Positions 8,828 to 16,503 of a stretch of 64,000 bases of DNA are shown piece after piece. Origin of the DNA: Microcaldota archaeon (GTDB lineage: Archaea > Micrarchaeota > Micrarchaeia > Anstonellales > Bilamarchaeaceae); assembly GCA_016932815.1 (NCBI GenBank), contig JAFGCC010000014.1, positions 144,129 through 208,128 on the forward strand, given 5' to 3'. The translations under genes and the position numbers were made by a program. The notes under the pieces were generated by a model. It saw nothing but the letters and a program-made list of their open reading frames with translations, did no database searches and had not been told where the DNA came from. The first letter of the stretch is position 1, and every line of letters begins with the position of its first letter.

Positions 8828-8847
8828 GCCCCGCTTTTTAGCGGGGC
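8828..8847 (-). terminator. Hairpin in the dnaG leader / after the Toprim gene
   Basis: GCCCCGCT and AGCGGGGC form an 8-bp perfect stem with a TTTT loop, directly after the Toprim-gene stop. The 90 nt that follow toward dnaG are extremely A-rich on the minus strand. It could terminate the upstream transcript or shape the dnaG leader. Confidence 0.4.
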
Positions 8848-8851
8848 ACCT

Positions 8852-9229
8852 TCAGTTTTCTGTTAGCTCGTTGAGCTTCTCTTCGTATTTCTTGCCGAAA
8901 TTCTCCACATAGGTAAGCATGAGGATTCCAAGGAGCCTCCTTCTTGTCTCCATGTTGGGGGAGATGCCGTTTGCGCGCAGCTCGTTTTCCGCGAGGGCTG
9001 AGAGCTCCTCTCCGGCCTTGTCGCGGTCGGTGAGGATTATCGCTTCTTTTGCATCCATCTGCGCTGCCTTCTCGCAGGCGCTCCTTAGGCGCCCGGAGGA
9101 TATCTGGAGGATTGTCCCTTCCCGCATATACGGGATTAGTGCGCGCTCGTCTTTCTTGCCTTCTACTAGCACCACGGACCTTTCCAGTTTTTCCATAAGC
9201 TTCCTAAGCTCCTTTTGCTGCGCACGCAT
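8852..9229 (-). CDS. Small Toprim-domain protein (UPF0292-like)
   Basis: 125-residue protein whose core reads SVVLVEGKKDERAL, then ISSGRL and AIILTDRDKAGEEL, the glutamate and DxD motifs of a Toprim domain. Stand-alone Toprim proteins of this length occur across archaea (UPF0292) with no firm function; an RNase M5-like or nucleic-acid role is possible. Start is uncertain: ATG 9229 includes a helix before the Toprim fold and overlaps the upstream gene by 26 nt; ATG 9196 (AGGA upstream, no overlap) and the ORF-track start at 9274 are alternatives. It sits between a DUF167 gene and dnaG, all on the minus strand. Confidence 0.78.
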   Translation of the reverse strand: MRAQQKELRKLMEKLERSVVLVEGKKDERALIPYMREGTILQISSGRLRSACEKAAQMDAKEAIILTDRDKAGEELSALAENELRANGISPNMETRRRLLGILMLTYVENFGKKYEEKLNELTEN

Positions 9230-9467
9230 TTCTGAGTGCGTCAAGGACTTCTTCCTCGTTTCCTTCAATCTCAAGCACCTTGTCGCGCGCTTTTGCCCCG
9301 GAGAGGAGCCCCACTTTTCTTTTTAGGAGCTTCCCGAGGTTTTTTAGCAGCGCCGCATTGGCCTTGTTTCCTTCCGCTTTTTCGCTCACGTATGCCCTGA
9401 AGCCGCCCTCCTCCTTTTTGAGGGCGAACCGTTTTGCATTGGGCACCACGCGCACGCTTATTTTCAT
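9204..9467 (-). CDS. DUF167/YggU family protein
   Basis: 87-residue protein with the YggU-family pattern: MKISVRVVPNAKR, then EGNKANAALLKNLGKLL, and a C-terminal region with SGAKARDKVLEIEG. The family is small, conserved in all domains and of unknown function. I use the ATG at 9467, preceded by AAAGGATG, because the family starts here; the ORF-track start at 9605 would add 46 residues translated from a strongly structured intergenic element. It overlaps the following Toprim gene and follows the CBS gene by 151 nt. Confidence 0.85.
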   Translation of the reverse strand: MKISVRVVPNAKRFALKKEEGGFRAYVSEKAEGNKANAALLKNLGKLLKRKVGLLSGAKARDKVLEIEGNEEEVLDALRNACAAKGA

Positions 9468-9547
9468 GCTTACATCCTTTGGATACGGGTTCAGGAATAG
9501 CGCCTTCCGCTCTGGCGTTAACGCTTCGGAAGGGGGTAGGAGAGTGA

Positions 9548-9608
9548 GCTGTGCACTGTTGACCAGACGGTCATAGCTTGAAGCTACCGCGGCCATCCTG
9601 TGCACAGC
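9548..9608. repeat. Three-way-junction-like inverted repeat element
   Basis: Outer 9-bp perfect inverted repeat GCTGTGCAC...GTGCACAGC encloses two smaller hairpins, GACC-AGAC-GGTC and TAGCT-TGA-AGCTA. The whole fits in 61 nt between the CBS and DUF167 genes. It may be a structured RNA, a processing site or a small repeat element. The strand of any transcript is not determined; flanking genes are on the minus strand. Confidence 0.4.
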
Positions 9609-9618
9609 GTGAGCGCAT

Positions 9619-10044
9619 TTAGAGGCCCGCCCGGGCCTTTTCCTCGAGCAAATCCACCATTGAGGGGAACAGCCTCATGACGTCCCCTTCGCTTATCATG
9701 CCGACAAGCTTGTTTCCTGCGCCAACCACCGGGAACCTTTTTAGCCCGTGCTTTGCCATGAGGTTTGCAACCTCTTCTATGGTCGTTTCCGGGGTGACTA
9801 CCTTGAGCGGCCTGCTCATTATCTTTTTTGCTTTGATGTTTGAAGGGTCTTCTCCCTCTGCAACCAAGTTGTGGATGATATCTTTTTCGGTTATGATGCC
9901 TTCGGCCCTGCCGCCTTTTGCGACTACGACCGAACCAACATCGTATTCCCTCATCAGCTTCGCAACGTCGGTTATGAGCGAGTCTTCTTCAATGGAAATA
10001 ACATTCTTGGTCATTACGTCTCCTACACGTATTTCCGAACCCAT
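9619..10044 (-). CDS. Two-CBS-domain protein
   Basis: 141 residues consisting almost only of a CBS pair (Bateman module). Each repeat shows the usual signature: DVMTKNVISIEED...ITDVAKLMREYDVGSVVV...GIITEKDI and KIMSRPLKVVTPETTIEEVANLMAKHGLKRFPVV...GMISEGDVMR. Such modules bind adenine nucleotides and act as energy or ligand sensors; the ligand and target here cannot be told from sequence. No extra output domain is present. A TATA box (GGTTTTAAAACC) lies about 27 nt upstream, so this gene starts the transcript running through DUF167 and Toprim toward dnaG. Confidence 0.92.
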   Translation of the reverse strand: MGSEIRVGDVMTKNVISIEEDSLITDVAKLMREYDVGSVVVAKGGRAEGIITEKDIIHNLVAEGEDPSNIKAKKIMSRPLKVVTPETTIEEVANLMAKHGLKRFPVVGAGNKLVGMISEGDVMRLFPSMVDLLEEKARAGL

Positions 10045-10064
10045 GTGTTGTGTATCTCAAGAAA

Positions 10065-10076
10065 GGTTTTAAAACC
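10065..10076 (-). promoter_or_regulatory. TATA box of the CBS gene
   Basis: Palindromic GGTTTTAAAACC centred 26 nt upstream of the CBS ATG, a good match to a BRE/TATA region with leaderless spacing. Confidence 0.5.
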
Positions 10077-10126
10077 AAAACCTCCCTTCCCGTTCTTTCG
10101 GGCTCTGGGTGTATTGGGTGCAAAAA

Positions 10127-10137
10127 GGTTTATAAAC
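10127..10137 (+). promoter_or_regulatory. Orphan TATA-like box
   Basis: GGTTTATAAAC on the plus strand in the 233-nt gap between the CBS and orc1 genes. No annotated plus-strand gene follows; the only reading frame is a 32-codon ORF (10183..10281). The box may drive a small RNA or peptide, or be fortuitous. Confidence 0.25.
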
Positions 10138-10277
10138 TCTCGTTCTTCCCTTTTTTGCAACAATTTCGGGGAGATCTGCCTTATGGAGGTATCCTACATT
10201 GCCCATGCGCGTTTGCCCATGCGGGGCTTGGGCATTTCCCATTGGGGCAGGATGATTGTTTGCCCTGAATCAGCGGG

Positions 10278-11345
10278 CTAGGTGCGGAAGCGGAAAACGC
10301 GGTTCCTTCCGCCTTCCCCTGAGGAGGCGACTTCTATTAGGCCCATGCTCTCAAGCTTCCCCAGGTGCAGGCGGACTGTGCGCTCGTTCTTGCCTATTTC
10401 GTCGTAGATTTCCCTTGTGCCCACGCCTGCGCTTCCTGCCTTTTTTATGAATTCCACTATGTGGCGGTCCAAATCTTCAAGCTCGGTTATGCGGTCATTC
10501 TTCATGCTCTCTAGGACACGGCCCTTTACGGAGTCCACGTCTTCTGTTGTGATTTCCTCCCTGCCTTCCTTTTCCGCGTTCCTTCCTGCTAGCCAGAGGA
10601 GGTTGAGGGCGATTCTCGCATCCCCCCCGTTTTTTGCCCCGAAGGCAGAGCACATCCCTATTACTTCTTCGGAATAGGCGCCTGCTCTTAGGCCTTCTCT
10701 TGCCCTCTCTTTTACGATTTCCTTTAGCTGTGCGGGAGTGTATCTCTTGAACTCCATAAACGACTGGAGAAAAGAGCTCCTTATCCTAGTGTCCAGCTGG
10801 GCTAATACGTCCCCGCGGTTTGTTATTGCCATTACGCCTACGTCTATGCCTTCGTTTTCGCGCATCCTAAGGAAATCGTAGAAGATTCCCTGTTCGTCTC
10901 CTGCAACTACATCCGCTTCATCTAAGACTACTACCGGGACCTTTTTTGCCTGCTTTAGGACGGAAACTATTTCCGCCCAGATTTCATCTACCGCCACTCC
11001 CCTCCTTGGGACGAACATCCCAATTTCCTCTGCGACCTTGCACAATACGGATACGCGGCTTGGGTAGTTCCAGCAATTTAGGTAGATTGGGAAGCATCTT
11101 GAAGTGTAATCTGTGAGCTGGGCTAATACGTGCCTTACGCTGCAGGTCTTTCCGGTTCCGGGGGGGCCGTAGACCACTACGCTCTGGGGGCGGCGGTTTT
11201 CTGATATTGGCCTTAGCGCGAATGCGAGTTCCTTTACTTCGCTTTCCCTTCCCAGTATTGCTTCCGGGAGGTATTCGGGCGCAAATGCGTCCTCGTTCCT
11301 GAATATGCTGCCTCCTTCGGCGAGTTCCCTGAAAACGTTTGACAT
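10278..11345 (-). CDS. cdc6: Orc1/Cdc6 replication initiator
   Basis: Archaeal origin-binding AAA+ protein that loads MCM. Visible are Walker A YGPPGTGKT (about residue 54), Walker B VVVLDEADVV, sensor 1 MAITNRGD, the initiator-type arginine region and a C-terminal winged helix (TREIYDEIGKNERTVRLHLGKL) that binds origin repeats. At 355 residues it is slightly shorter than the usual 380-410 but has all domains. I chose ATG 11345 (GGTGA upstream); the ORF-track start at 11627 would add 94 unrelated residues overlapping the HIT gene. Archaeal origins are often beside this gene, but I saw no convincing ORB repeats in the flanks. Confidence 0.93.
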   Translation of the reverse strand: MSNVFRELAEGGSIFRNEDAFAPEYLPEAILGRESEVKELAFALRPISENRRPQSVVVYGPPGTGKTCSVRHVLAQLTDYTSRCFPIYLNCWNYPSRVSVLCKVAEEIGMFVPRRGVAVDEIWAEIVSVLKQAKKVPVVVLDEADVVAGDEQGIFYDFLRMRENEGIDVGVMAITNRGDVLAQLDTRIRSSFLQSFMEFKRYTPAQLKEIVKERAREGLRAGAYSEEVIGMCSAFGAKNGGDARIALNLLWLAGRNAEKEGREEITTEDVDSVKGRVLESMKNDRITELEDLDRHIVEFIKKAGSAGVGTREIYDEIGKNERTVRLHLGKLESMGLIEVASSGEGGRNRVFRFRT

Positions 11346-11434
11346 TTTATTTTCACCCGATATGCTCGTGCTTTCGCCTTGCGGGATTGCTATTTGGGGA
11401 TTTACATTAATAAGATTAATGCCTGTATTGAGGA

Positions 11435-11869
11435 TTAGAGGAACTTCTTGATTTCTTCTGCGGCCGCATCCAGTTTTGGGCGCTCCATGCGCAGGAAGTT
11501 TTTCCCTTTGTCGTATTTGAATCCGAAACCATCCCCTTTGAACCTCGGATAAACGTGGAGATGGAAGTGGAAAACTTCCTGATGGGCGGCTTCCCCATCG
11601 GCCAGGAACCAGTTTATCCCCTCGCATCTGTAAGTGGACTTCCTTATTGCGGCAGCAACCCTGCGGGCGGTTTTTGCAACGTGGAGGGTTGTTTCTTCAT
11701 CGAGGTCGGCAAGGGAAACCGCGTGCTTTTTCGGTACAATTAGCATATGGCCGGAGTTTACGGGCTCAAGCGGGGGGAACACCAGTACCTTGTCGTCCTC
11801 GTATGCGATGCTTACCGGGGATTCTCTCCTTATGATTTTGCAGAAAATGCAATCTTTTTCCCCTTCCAT
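11435..11869 (-). CDS. HIT-family nucleotide hydrolase/transferase
   Basis: 144-residue histidine-triad protein. It begins with a zinc-type CIFCKII motif, and the catalytic triad is HFHLHVYPR near residue 105 (HxHxHxx; the last residue of the classic triad is hydrophobic as usual). Proteins of this type hydrolyse nucleoside phosphoramidates or AppppA-like compounds; the exact substrate cannot be told. The ATG lies in CCATGG near 11869. It precedes orc1 on the same strand with about 90 nt between them. Confidence 0.93.
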   Translation of the reverse strand: MEGEKDCIFCKIIRRESPVSIAYEDDKVLVFPPLEPVNSGHMLIVPKKHAVSLADLDEETTLHVAKTARRVAAAIRKSTYRCEGINWFLADGEAAHQEVFHFHLHVYPRFKGDGFGFKYDKGKNFLRMERPKLDAAAEEIKKFL

Positions 11870-11913
11870 GGTGGGTAGGATTGCTGCCCGCTTTTAATAA
11901 TGGTTATGGTGGG

Positions 11914-12957
11914 CTACTTCCTCTTTTCCATCCGTTTCCAGTATTCTTTTATGTCGCCTACGAAATAGAGTTCCTCTCCGCAATCTGGGCACTTGTTGTA
12001 GCCATCTATGCGGTTATCCAGGACTAGGAAGCCGCGCCTTCTTACTATCTGTTCCCTGCAATTGGGGCAGTAGGTGCTCTCGCTCTTTTCATCTAGGAGG
12101 TTGCCCGAATATGTGAATTTTACGCCTTCCTCCATCGCAATTGTGCAGGCGTTGAGCAGGGTTTGTAGGCTCGTTCTTGGGGTATCCATCATCTTGTAGG
12201 CAGGGTAGAAGCCTATGAAGTGGAGGGGGACGTTGCTGTCTAGTTCCGCGCACCATTTGGAGAGGGCGCGCAAATCCTCTTGTGAATCGTTGTAGCCTGG
12301 GACTACGAGGTTTATGATTTCTATGTGCATTTTCTTGTGGAGGGATTTTATTGAGGAGAGGATTCCTTCCAGCTCTACGCCTCCGCAGACTTCCTTGTAG
12401 ATTCTTTCGTTGAATCCTTTTAGGTCTATGCGGGCGGCATCGATTAGGCCATCCATTTCGTTTATTGCCTCTTCGCTCATGTAGCCGTTGGTTACGAATA
12501 CGTTGAAGAGGCCTTCCTTGTGCGCGAGTTTTGCGGTATCCAATGCATACTCCATGAAGATTGTGGGCTCTGTGTAGGTGTAGGCGATTCCGGGGAGGTT
12601 GTTTTCCTTGCAGTAATTTACTATTCTCTCCGGGCTCCAGTCTTCGCCTATTATGCGGCCTCCCTTTACTTGGCTTATCTCGCTATTCTGGCAGTAGAGG
12701 CAGCGGAAATTGCATCCCACAGTTGAAAACGAGAAGCATTCTGCTCCGGGCATAAAATGGTAGAAGGGCTTTTTTTCTATGGGGTCCACTTCGGCTGCGA
12801 CCGCTTTTCCGTAAACTAATGAGTAGAGCTTTCCGCCGCGGTTTTCGCGAACGTGGCAGAAGCCGCGCTCCCCATCTCTGATTGTGCATCCCCTCCTGCA
12901 TAAGTTGCAGCGGACGCTGCTTCCCTCTCCTTTTGAATAGAGGATTGCCTCCTTCAT
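11914..12957 (-). CDS. AmmeMemoRadiSam-system radical SAM enzyme
   Basis: 347-residue PflA-like radical SAM protein. The N-terminal region has CNLCRRGCTI and GFCHVREN, the core has the radical SAM triad CNFRCLYC near residue 80 preceded by STVGC, and the C-terminus carries two CxxC pairs (CPNCREQ, CPDCGEEL) forming a zinc-ribbon-like tail. The N-terminal Cys pattern and KPFYHF motif are typical of the enzyme encoded with AMMECR1 and Memo genes in archaea; those partners are not in this window. The substrate is not known for the family. ATG 12957 is supported by its position; start GTGs were not needed. Confidence 0.88.
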   Translation of the reverse strand: MKEAILYSKGEGSSVRCNLCRRGCTIRDGERGFCHVRENRGGKLYSLVYGKAVAAEVDPIEKKPFYHFMPGAECFSFSTVGCNFRCLYCQNSEISQVKGGRIIGEDWSPERIVNYCKENNLPGIAYTYTEPTIFMEYALDTAKLAHKEGLFNVFVTNGYMSEEAINEMDGLIDAARIDLKGFNERIYKEVCGGVELEGILSSIKSLHKKMHIEIINLVVPGYNDSQEDLRALSKWCAELDSNVPLHFIGFYPAYKMMDTPRTSLQTLLNACTIAMEEGVKFTYSGNLLDEKSESTYCPNCREQIVRRRGFLVLDNRIDGYNKCPDCGEELYFVGDIKEYWKRMEKRK

Positions 12958-13016
12958 GAAGATGCTTCATGCCCCTAATTTAAGATGATTTGGGTTGGGA
13001 GGAGCGGAGGTTTTGC

Positions 13017-14492
13017 CTATCCTAGGAACTTCCTGAGCATTGCAGCTTCCAGGATTTCCTCCTCAATCGTTTCTGGGTGGGTTTCCTGCACCTTGCGGAG
13101 GATGTGCTTGGAGAGCCTTGCGTGCTCCCTGTCCACCTCATAATCAACGAGCTTTAGGACTCCCCCCATTTTCTTTGCGAGGGTGGGGAATTTCTCCAGG
13201 TTCTCCCTGTTTAGGTATTTTAGGGAATCGCGTAAATCCGAATCGAAACCCGGATATATTGCACGCACGTAGTCCAGGTCTTTTTCGGTTAATGCGTTTA
13301 CCCCCAGCATTTCCGGCGGGATTCCTATTGAGTAGAGCGAGCAGCAGAAGCGGATTGCGCGCGGGAGCTTCACTCCCCCGCTCATCTGCCTTGAGTATCC
13401 AAAGAGGCCTACGTGCAGCTTCCTCTTCCTCCTGCTTGGGATGAATTTCGCAGTCGTGTTGATTAGCGGGGCGAGGACCTTTAGCTGCTTCATGTATTCT
13501 GAGGAAATCCTTGCGGCTATTTCCGAGCTCCTCTTCTCATCCACCGCTATTGGCGCTGCGCGCTTTGTGGAATTCAATTTGGAGATTCCCTCTATTACCT
13601 GCCGAGGCTCAAAATCGTACTTGAATGCGGATTGTATTGTGTAGGTCTGGAGGCTAGGATACGCTTTTAGGAAGCTATCCACGTTGTCCGGGCGGAGGTT
13701 GCCCCTAAACGGGGCCGTGCCCGCACCGAGAATCGGATGGATTTCCACGGATTCTTCCTCCTCCACCCCCTGGAGCTGGAGGAGGGCATTCTTTAGTATC
13801 AGGACTGCGGCTGCGGAGCCGTAATTTAATGCGGGGTCGCTCCTTGCTAAGAATACCCTCTGGTATTCCATGTTCTTTCCTTTTAGGTAGTCCCCGACGA
13901 TTTGCTTTATGTTGCGCATTGAGCCCAGGTCTTCTACCAGGGGGATTACGTTGATTGTTTCCGGGCCGAATTTCCCTATCCATTCTTCTACCGTGATGTC
14001 CCCTGAGGATAGCCTGCCCTTCCCCTTGCCCACTACGAACTTTTCGTAGTAGTTCTTTATGCGCTCAAGGGAAATAGTATTTGTCGTCATGGGGAGGATT
14101 ATCTCAAAGATTGGGGCGATTTCGTCCCCGTAGAATACGCCTGCGGCATCGAAATTGCGCGGGATTGCCTCCAGGGCTTCCAGGAGGATTTTGCCTTCGG
14201 TTTTTTCCACCCCGGGGTTTGGCACGCGCACGGTCAGGAAAAGGTCTTTTCCGAGCTTGTTCTTTGCAAAATAGTAGCCGTAATTGTTGAGGAGCTTCTT
14301 TACTACGTAATTGTCCACTTCCTTCCCTTCGGAATCCCACATCTGCTCTGTGCATCCTAGGGTGGAGTATACGTAAAAAGCCTCTTTTACCTCGTCTTCT
14401 CCCTCCATCACCTGGGAGTCGCTGAAAAACGGGGTGGTCGCGTTATCCGGGTGCTGGGTGCTCATGCACCTGGGCATTTTCCTTTTTGCCAT
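13017..14492 (-). CDS. ppcA: Archaeal-type phosphoenolpyruvate carboxylase
   Basis: Fixes bicarbonate onto PEP to give oxaloacetate, feeding aspartate and C4 synthesis. The start MAKRKMPRCMSTQHPDN is the conserved opening of the short archaeal PEPC family (about 480-520 residues versus 900 for bacterial enzymes). Further matches include the YSTLGCTEQMWD region, EIILPMTTNT, FLARSDPALNYG, and GTAPFRGNLRPDN containing the catalytic-type arginine loop, with HVGLFGYSRQMSGGVKLPRAIRFC near the C-terminus. Length is 491 residues and no domain is missing. It is flanked by unrelated genes and appears to be its own transcription unit. Confidence 0.95.
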   Translation of the reverse strand: MAKRKMPRCMSTQHPDNATTPFFSDSQVMEGEDEVKEAFYVYSTLGCTEQMWDSEGKEVDNYVVKKLLNNYGYYFAKNKLGKDLFLTVRVPNPGVEKTEGKILLEALEAIPRNFDAAGVFYGDEIAPIFEIILPMTTNTISLERIKNYYEKFVVGKGKGRLSSGDITVEEWIGKFGPETINVIPLVEDLGSMRNIKQIVGDYLKGKNMEYQRVFLARSDPALNYGSAAAVLILKNALLQLQGVEEEESVEIHPILGAGTAPFRGNLRPDNVDSFLKAYPSLQTYTIQSAFKYDFEPRQVIEGISKLNSTKRAAPIAVDEKRSSEIAARISSEYMKQLKVLAPLINTTAKFIPSRRKRKLHVGLFGYSRQMSGGVKLPRAIRFCCSLYSIGIPPEMLGVNALTEKDLDYVRAIYPGFDSDLRDSLKYLNRENLEKFPTLAKKMGGVLKLVDYEVDREHARLSKHILRKVQETHPETIEEEILEAAMLRKFLG

Positions 14493-14553
14493 TGTTTTCT
14501 CCCCTGTAACCTTAACTCCAGCAACTTTATTCTTAAATAGTTATGCCTGGGGG

Positions 14554-14916
14554 CTATTTGAGCTTCCCGCAGGCGCCCTTCCATTTGCCTGCGGCTTTGA
14601 GGAATTTTGCGTATCCTTCTTCCTTTATGAAGAGGGTTGATTCCTTGTATTTTTTGTACTTGTACCCGTCCTTGTTGTGGAATTCGCCCACTATTCCGCA
14701 CTTTTCGTATCCGGGGCAGTCGGCGCAGGTTTGCAGCTTCTTTTCTGCGAAGCAGCACTTCTTGATTTTGCACCTCGCCTTTTGTATGTCCCGCTCCCCG
14801 TTTTCGTAGCCGAGCTTGCAGCCTTTGCACGCACCCTCCTTGAATGCCCTGCAGGTTTTGCAGTAGGCGCCGCAGCATCCTATGTAGGTTTCGGGCTTCC
14901 CCTCTTTCTTTGGCAT
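14554..14916 (-). CDS. Cys-rich DUF3795-like protein
   Basis: Small protein of 120 residues with about a dozen cysteines: YIGCCGAYCKTC, GACKGCKLG, CKIKKCC, and CADCPGYEKC. The order matches DUF3795-type proteins, which probably bind metal or iron-sulfur clusters; function is unknown. ATG 14916 is preferred, with GTG 14925 as an alternative start; a TATTTAAA-like box near 14950 fits either. It is divergent from crcB and lies 61 nt downstream of the PEP carboxylase start, on the same strand. Confidence 0.8.
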   Translation of the reverse strand: MPKKEGKPETYIGCCGAYCKTCRAFKEGACKGCKLGYENGERDIQKARCKIKKCCFAEKKLQTCADCPGYEKCGIVGEFHNKDGYKYKKYKESTLFIKEEGYAKFLKAAGKWKGACGKLK

Positions 14917-15019
14917 CGCTTCCACGCTTTCTGGAATGGGGCTGCAAATTTAAAATGGGTTGCGGGGCAGTGGATGTGGGCAGGAAGCCGCGATTCTTGT
15001 GCGGGGCTGGCGGGTAGGG

Positions 15020-15030
15020 TTTAAGAATTT
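15020..15030 (+). promoter_or_regulatory. TATA box of crcB
   Basis: TTTAAGAATTT lies about 27 nt upstream of the crcB ATG, which is itself preceded by GGCGGGAGGG. I looked for the conserved fluoride-riboswitch core in this leader and did not find it. Confidence 0.4.
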
Positions 15031-15050
15031 GCACGCAGAAGGCGGGAGGG

Positions 15051-15428
15051 ATGCATTTCCTGCTGCTAGTTGGAATCGGCGGATTCATAGGGGCCATCCT
15101 GCGGTATGCGGTAAGCGGGCTGATACAGGGAGGGGAGGCTGCGTTCCCCTTTGGGACGCTTGGGGTGAACGTGATTGGGAGCTTCGTTTTGGGATTTGTC
15201 ATGTATTCTGCGGAATACGGGGGGTTCTTTCCGGATGAGGCGCGGGCGTTTTTGACAGTCGGGATGCTTGGGGCATTTACGACCATGTCCACTTTCGGGT
15301 ATGAGAGCTTTAAGCTGCTAGAAAACGATGAGTTTGCGCTCTTGGGGATAAACATAGCTGGAACCGTGCTCTTGGCTCTTTGCGCGGTCTATCTTGGGAA
15401 AGTCGTTGCTTTGAATTTATGGAGATGA
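15051..15428 (+). CDS. crcB: Fluoride export channel CrcB/Fluc
   Basis: 125-residue, four-helix membrane protein that forms dual-topology dimers exporting fluoride. Family landmarks: GGFIGAILRY near residue 9, PFGTLGVNVIGSF near 37 (the conserved Asn and Gly of the pore), and GAFTTMSTFGYE near 78 with the Thr/Phe-box residues. Length is normal for the family. A DUF190 gene follows 7 nt downstream, a neighbour commonly seen beside crcB. There is no fluoride riboswitch recognisable upstream. Confidence 0.93.
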   Translation: MHFLLLVGIGGFIGAILRYAVSGLIQGGEAAFPFGTLGVNVIGSFVLGFVMYSAEYGGFFPDEARAFLTVGMLGAFTTMSTFGYESFKLLENDEFALLGINIAGTVLLALCAVYLGKVVALNLWR

Positions 15429-15435
15429 GTTATGC

Positions 15436-15780
15436 ATGAAAAGGGAATCTGAAGCTGTGCTGTTGAGGATATTCATCGGGGAATCGGACAGGTTTGAGGG
15501 AAAGCCCCTGGACACTTACATAATCGAGATGTGCAAAAAGGACGGGCTTGCGGGGGCTACTGCGATAAGGGGGGTTGGGGGATTTGGGAAATCCAGCCAC
15601 ATGCACACTACTTCCATACTGCGGCTATCCACCGACCTTCCGGTCTTAATTGAGGTTGTGGACAATGCGGAGAAGATTGAGGGGCTCAAGAAGAAGCTGG
15701 ACTCAATTATCAAAGAAGGGCTTATTACAGAAGAGAAAGTGAAAGTGATAATTTATGAGGGGAACAAGAAGGAAGAATGA
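15436..15780 (+). CDS. DUF190 family protein
   Basis: 114-residue soluble protein with the DUF190 pattern LLRIFIGESDRFEGKPL, GATAIRGVGGFG, and DLPVLIEVVDNAEKI; it resembles the PII-like ferredoxin fold. DUF190 proteins are frequently encoded with CrcB and are thought, without proof, to modulate it. It starts 7 nt after crcB in the same operon, and ends where a convergent membrane-protein gene begins 28 nt away. Confidence 0.92.
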   Translation: MKRESEAVLLRIFIGESDRFEGKPLDTYIIEMCKKDGLAGATAIRGVGGFGKSSHMHTTSILRLSTDLPVLIEVVDNAEKIEGLKKKLDSIIKEGLITEEKVKVIIYEGNKKEE

Positions 15781-15808
15781 GCCTTGTGCGCAGTTTGGAC
15801 TTCTGCTG

Positions 15809-16330
15809 TTACTTTTTCTTGTTGAATAGTTTTTCTGCGGGGCAGCCCAATTCCCTCTGCCTGCAATGCCTGCAGGCAAGAGAGCCTCTTATGAAGCCGT
15901 TTCCTGCAGAGGATAATGCAAATAGGAGGAGCACTAAGAGCAGGAGGAGGAAATCGAATTTGGCTATTAGGAGCGCTATTCCGGCTAGCAGGGGGATTAG
16001 GGAAACCATGAGGTCTGGGAGGATTTCTGCCCAGCTAGCAGGGGCATTGGAGAATTTTTCCGGCTTTCCCTTTTTGAATAATAGGGAAGCGAGCCTTCCC
16101 TTGCCGAAAGCGCAGGGTTTCCCGTAATAATAGCAATTCGTGCAGCTCTTCTTTAGGAGGCGGATTTCTAGAATCAGGGCGCATAGGAGGTAAAGCGCCA
16201 TCCAGGCGGTTCCAATCTGATAAAGGATATAGGCGCCTATTGCGTAGATTCCTAAGGAAACGAGATTGGAGGCGAGGATTATCCATGCGGGGTATTGCTC
16301 GAAGCATTCGCCCGGAGTGTTTGCGCCCAT
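15809..16330 (-). CDS. Multi-pass membrane protein with Cys motifs
   Basis: 173-residue protein with about four hydrophobic segments (residues 14-38, 40-58, 105-125, 125-145) and two cytoplasmic cysteine clusters: CTNCYYYGKPCAFGKG in the first loop and CRHCRQRELGC in the C-tail. I recognise the C-x-x-C-Y-Y-Y-G-K-x-C-A-F-G-K-G string as occurring in uncharacterised archaeal membrane proteins, but no function is established. The cysteines might bind a metal or cluster. A TTTAAATCC box about 25 nt upstream of the ATG suggests a leaderless transcript. Confidence 0.82.
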   Translation of the reverse strand: MGANTPGECFEQYPAWIILASNLVSLGIYAIGAYILYQIGTAWMALYLLCALILEIRLLKKSCTNCYYYGKPCAFGKGRLASLLFKKGKPEKFSNAPASWAEILPDLMVSLIPLLAGIALLIAKFDFLLLLLVLLLFALSSAGNGFIRGSLACRHCRQRELGCPAEKLFNKKK

Positions 16331-16405
16331 GCGCTTATGATGGGGAAGAAGGGATTTAAATTATCGCAGGGAGGCGCTCCTCCCGCTAGGCTGATTAAAA
16401 TGAAA

Positions 16406-16491
16406 TGCAGGGGAAGGGATTTGAACCCTCGCAAGCACTAAGCTACTAGACCCTCAATCTAGCGCGTTTGACCAAGCTCCGCCACCCCTGC
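16406..16491 (-). tRNA. tRNA-Leu (anticodon GAG)
   Basis: Read on the minus strand it has a 7-bp acceptor stem GCAGGGG/CCCCTGC plus discriminator A, an anticodon arm CTAGA-TTGAGGG-TCTAG giving GAG, the long variable arm expected of tRNA-Leu, and a T arm ending GGTTCAAATCCC. No CCA is encoded and no intron is visible. Length is 86 nt. The first 17 nt of this region recur in the cloverleaf-like element just upstream. Confidence 0.95.
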
Positions 16492-16503
16492 ATATGGGTT
16501 AAC

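Noticed and set aside
9204-9605. 46-residue N-terminal extension of DUF167 protein
   Set aside because: The extension is translated from the structured intergenic element and homologs begin at MKISVRV.
14940-15050. Fluoride riboswitch upstream of crcB
   Set aside because: The conserved core sequence of the fluoride riboswitch was not found in this leader; only a TATA box and a purine-rich ribosome site are visible.
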